From Chloroflexota bacterium (lineage in GTDB: Bacteria > Chloroflexota > Dormibacteria > Dormibacterales > Dormibacteraceae), in assembly GCA_005880175.1 (NCBI GenBank), contig VBJR01000348.1, forward strand, positions 1 through 13,597: a DNA stretch of 13,597 nt. Reading direction: 5' to 3'. The notes beneath the pieces are model-generated. The model did not search any database, was not told the origin of the DNA, and saw only the letters and a program-made list of their open reading frames with translations. A program made the position numbers and the translations under genes. Shown piece by piece: positions 13,282 through 13,597 of the stretch (position 1 is its first letter; every line of letters begins with the position of its first letter).

Positions 13282-13597
13282 ATGGACGTGCGAGTCCTGG
13301 TCGTGGAAGATCACGTCGGGCTGGCCAACCGGATCGGCGAGGGGCTGCGCGACGCCGGGTTCGCCGTCGACGTCGTCCACGACGGCGATGCGGCCCTGCG
13401 GAGCACGACCAGCACGGACTACGACGTCGTCGTCCTCGACCGCGACCTGCCGGCCGTGCACGGCGACCGGGTCTGCCGCAGCCTGGTGCGCGACGGCTCG
13501 CCCAGCCGCATCCTGATGCTCACCGCGGCCACGGACGTCGAGGACCGGGTGGACGGGCTGGAGCTGGGCGCGGACGACTACCTGGGCAAGCCGTTCG
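13282..13597 (+). CDS. OmpR-type response regulator (partial, N-terminal receiver)
   Basis: The first 105 codons are present; the gene is cut by the right edge. Translation from ATG 13282 gives MDVRVLVVEDHVGLANRIGE and a complete-looking receiver domain: acidic pocket Glu9-Asp10, phosphoacceptor Asp53 in VVVLDRDLPAVHGD, switch Thr81 (LMLTAA), and Lys103 in DDYLGKPF. The LDRDLP...HGD wording is common in actinobacterial OmpR/PhoB-family regulators. The DNA-binding winged helix and the partner histidine kinase should lie beyond the edge. The frame has strong G/C third positions, although no ribosome site is obvious. Divergent orientation to the lipoprotein-ABC operon suggests it controls that operon. 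Confidence 0.9.
   Translation, partial: MDVRVLVVEDHVGLANRIGEGLRDAGFAVDVVHDGDAALRSTTSTDYDVVVLDRDLPAVHGDRVCRSLVRDGSPSRILMLTAATDVEDRVDGLELGADDYLGKPF

Noticed and set aside
12920..13516. Plus-strand 198-codon frame running into the response regulator region
   Set aside because: It is out of frame with the receiver domain that starts at 13282 and is antisense to the lipoprotein; no motifs.

Overview
This is a GC-rich bacterial chromosome segment with coding bias strongly towards G/C at third codon positions. It has tightly overlapping ATGA/GTGA operons, several starts with no visible Shine-Dalgarno sequence, and a tRNA gene without an encoded CCA end. Together with an Actinobacteria-style repeated-cysteine lipoprotein and Tat-exported enzymes, this suggests a soil actinobacterium or a relative such as Dormibacterota/Chloroflexota. 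The phylum is an inference.

Left third (1-4326, minus strand): a Tad/Flp (type IVc) pilus assembly operon. In transcription order it encodes two TadE-like minor pilins, a short TadG-like protein, a CpaB/RcpC-like SAF-domain protein (frame-disrupted), a CpaE-like ATPase with a deviant P-loop, the CpaF/TadA motor ATPase, and a TadB-like membrane platform protein cut by the window edge. Most junctions are 4-8 bp overlaps, so translation is probably coupled. A 56 bp gap in front of the operon holds GCGGACAA repeats one helical turn apart and a palindrome over the start codons. Upstream lies an unrecognised minus-strand gene (4383-5157), also with an apparent 1-base frame disruption.

Middle (5158-7876): a 304 bp divergent intergenic region carries two tandem imperfect palindromes with mutually exclusive stems, and a G-quadruplex motif. 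It is followed by a two-gene plus-strand operon: a membrane-anchored molybdopterin oxidoreductase (haem-type four-helix membrane domain, then a twin-arginine segment, then a sulfite-oxidase fold) and a Tat-type secreted dienelactone hydrolase. A tRNA-Arg(TCT) follows, with its 3' end duplicated directly downstream. A secreted GH30 glycosidase (7877-9580) comes next and converges with the following operon.

Right third (9610-13597): a minus-strand four-gene operon encodes a repeated-cysteine lipoprotein, a membrane-fusion/adaptor protein with an embedded peptidoglycan-binding-like domain, a MacB/LolD-type ABC ATPase and its FtsX/MacB-type permease. A divergently transcribed OmpR-type response regulator, cut by the right edge, lies across an 80 bp region holding a perfect 6-1-6 palindrome. 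The layout suggests a two-component-regulated envelope-stress or peptide/antibiotic export module.

No CRISPR array, insertion sequence, phage gene or rRNA was seen. The least explained elements are the tandem palindromes at 5227-5297, the operator-like array at 4311-4376, and the unknown gene linked to the pilus operon.
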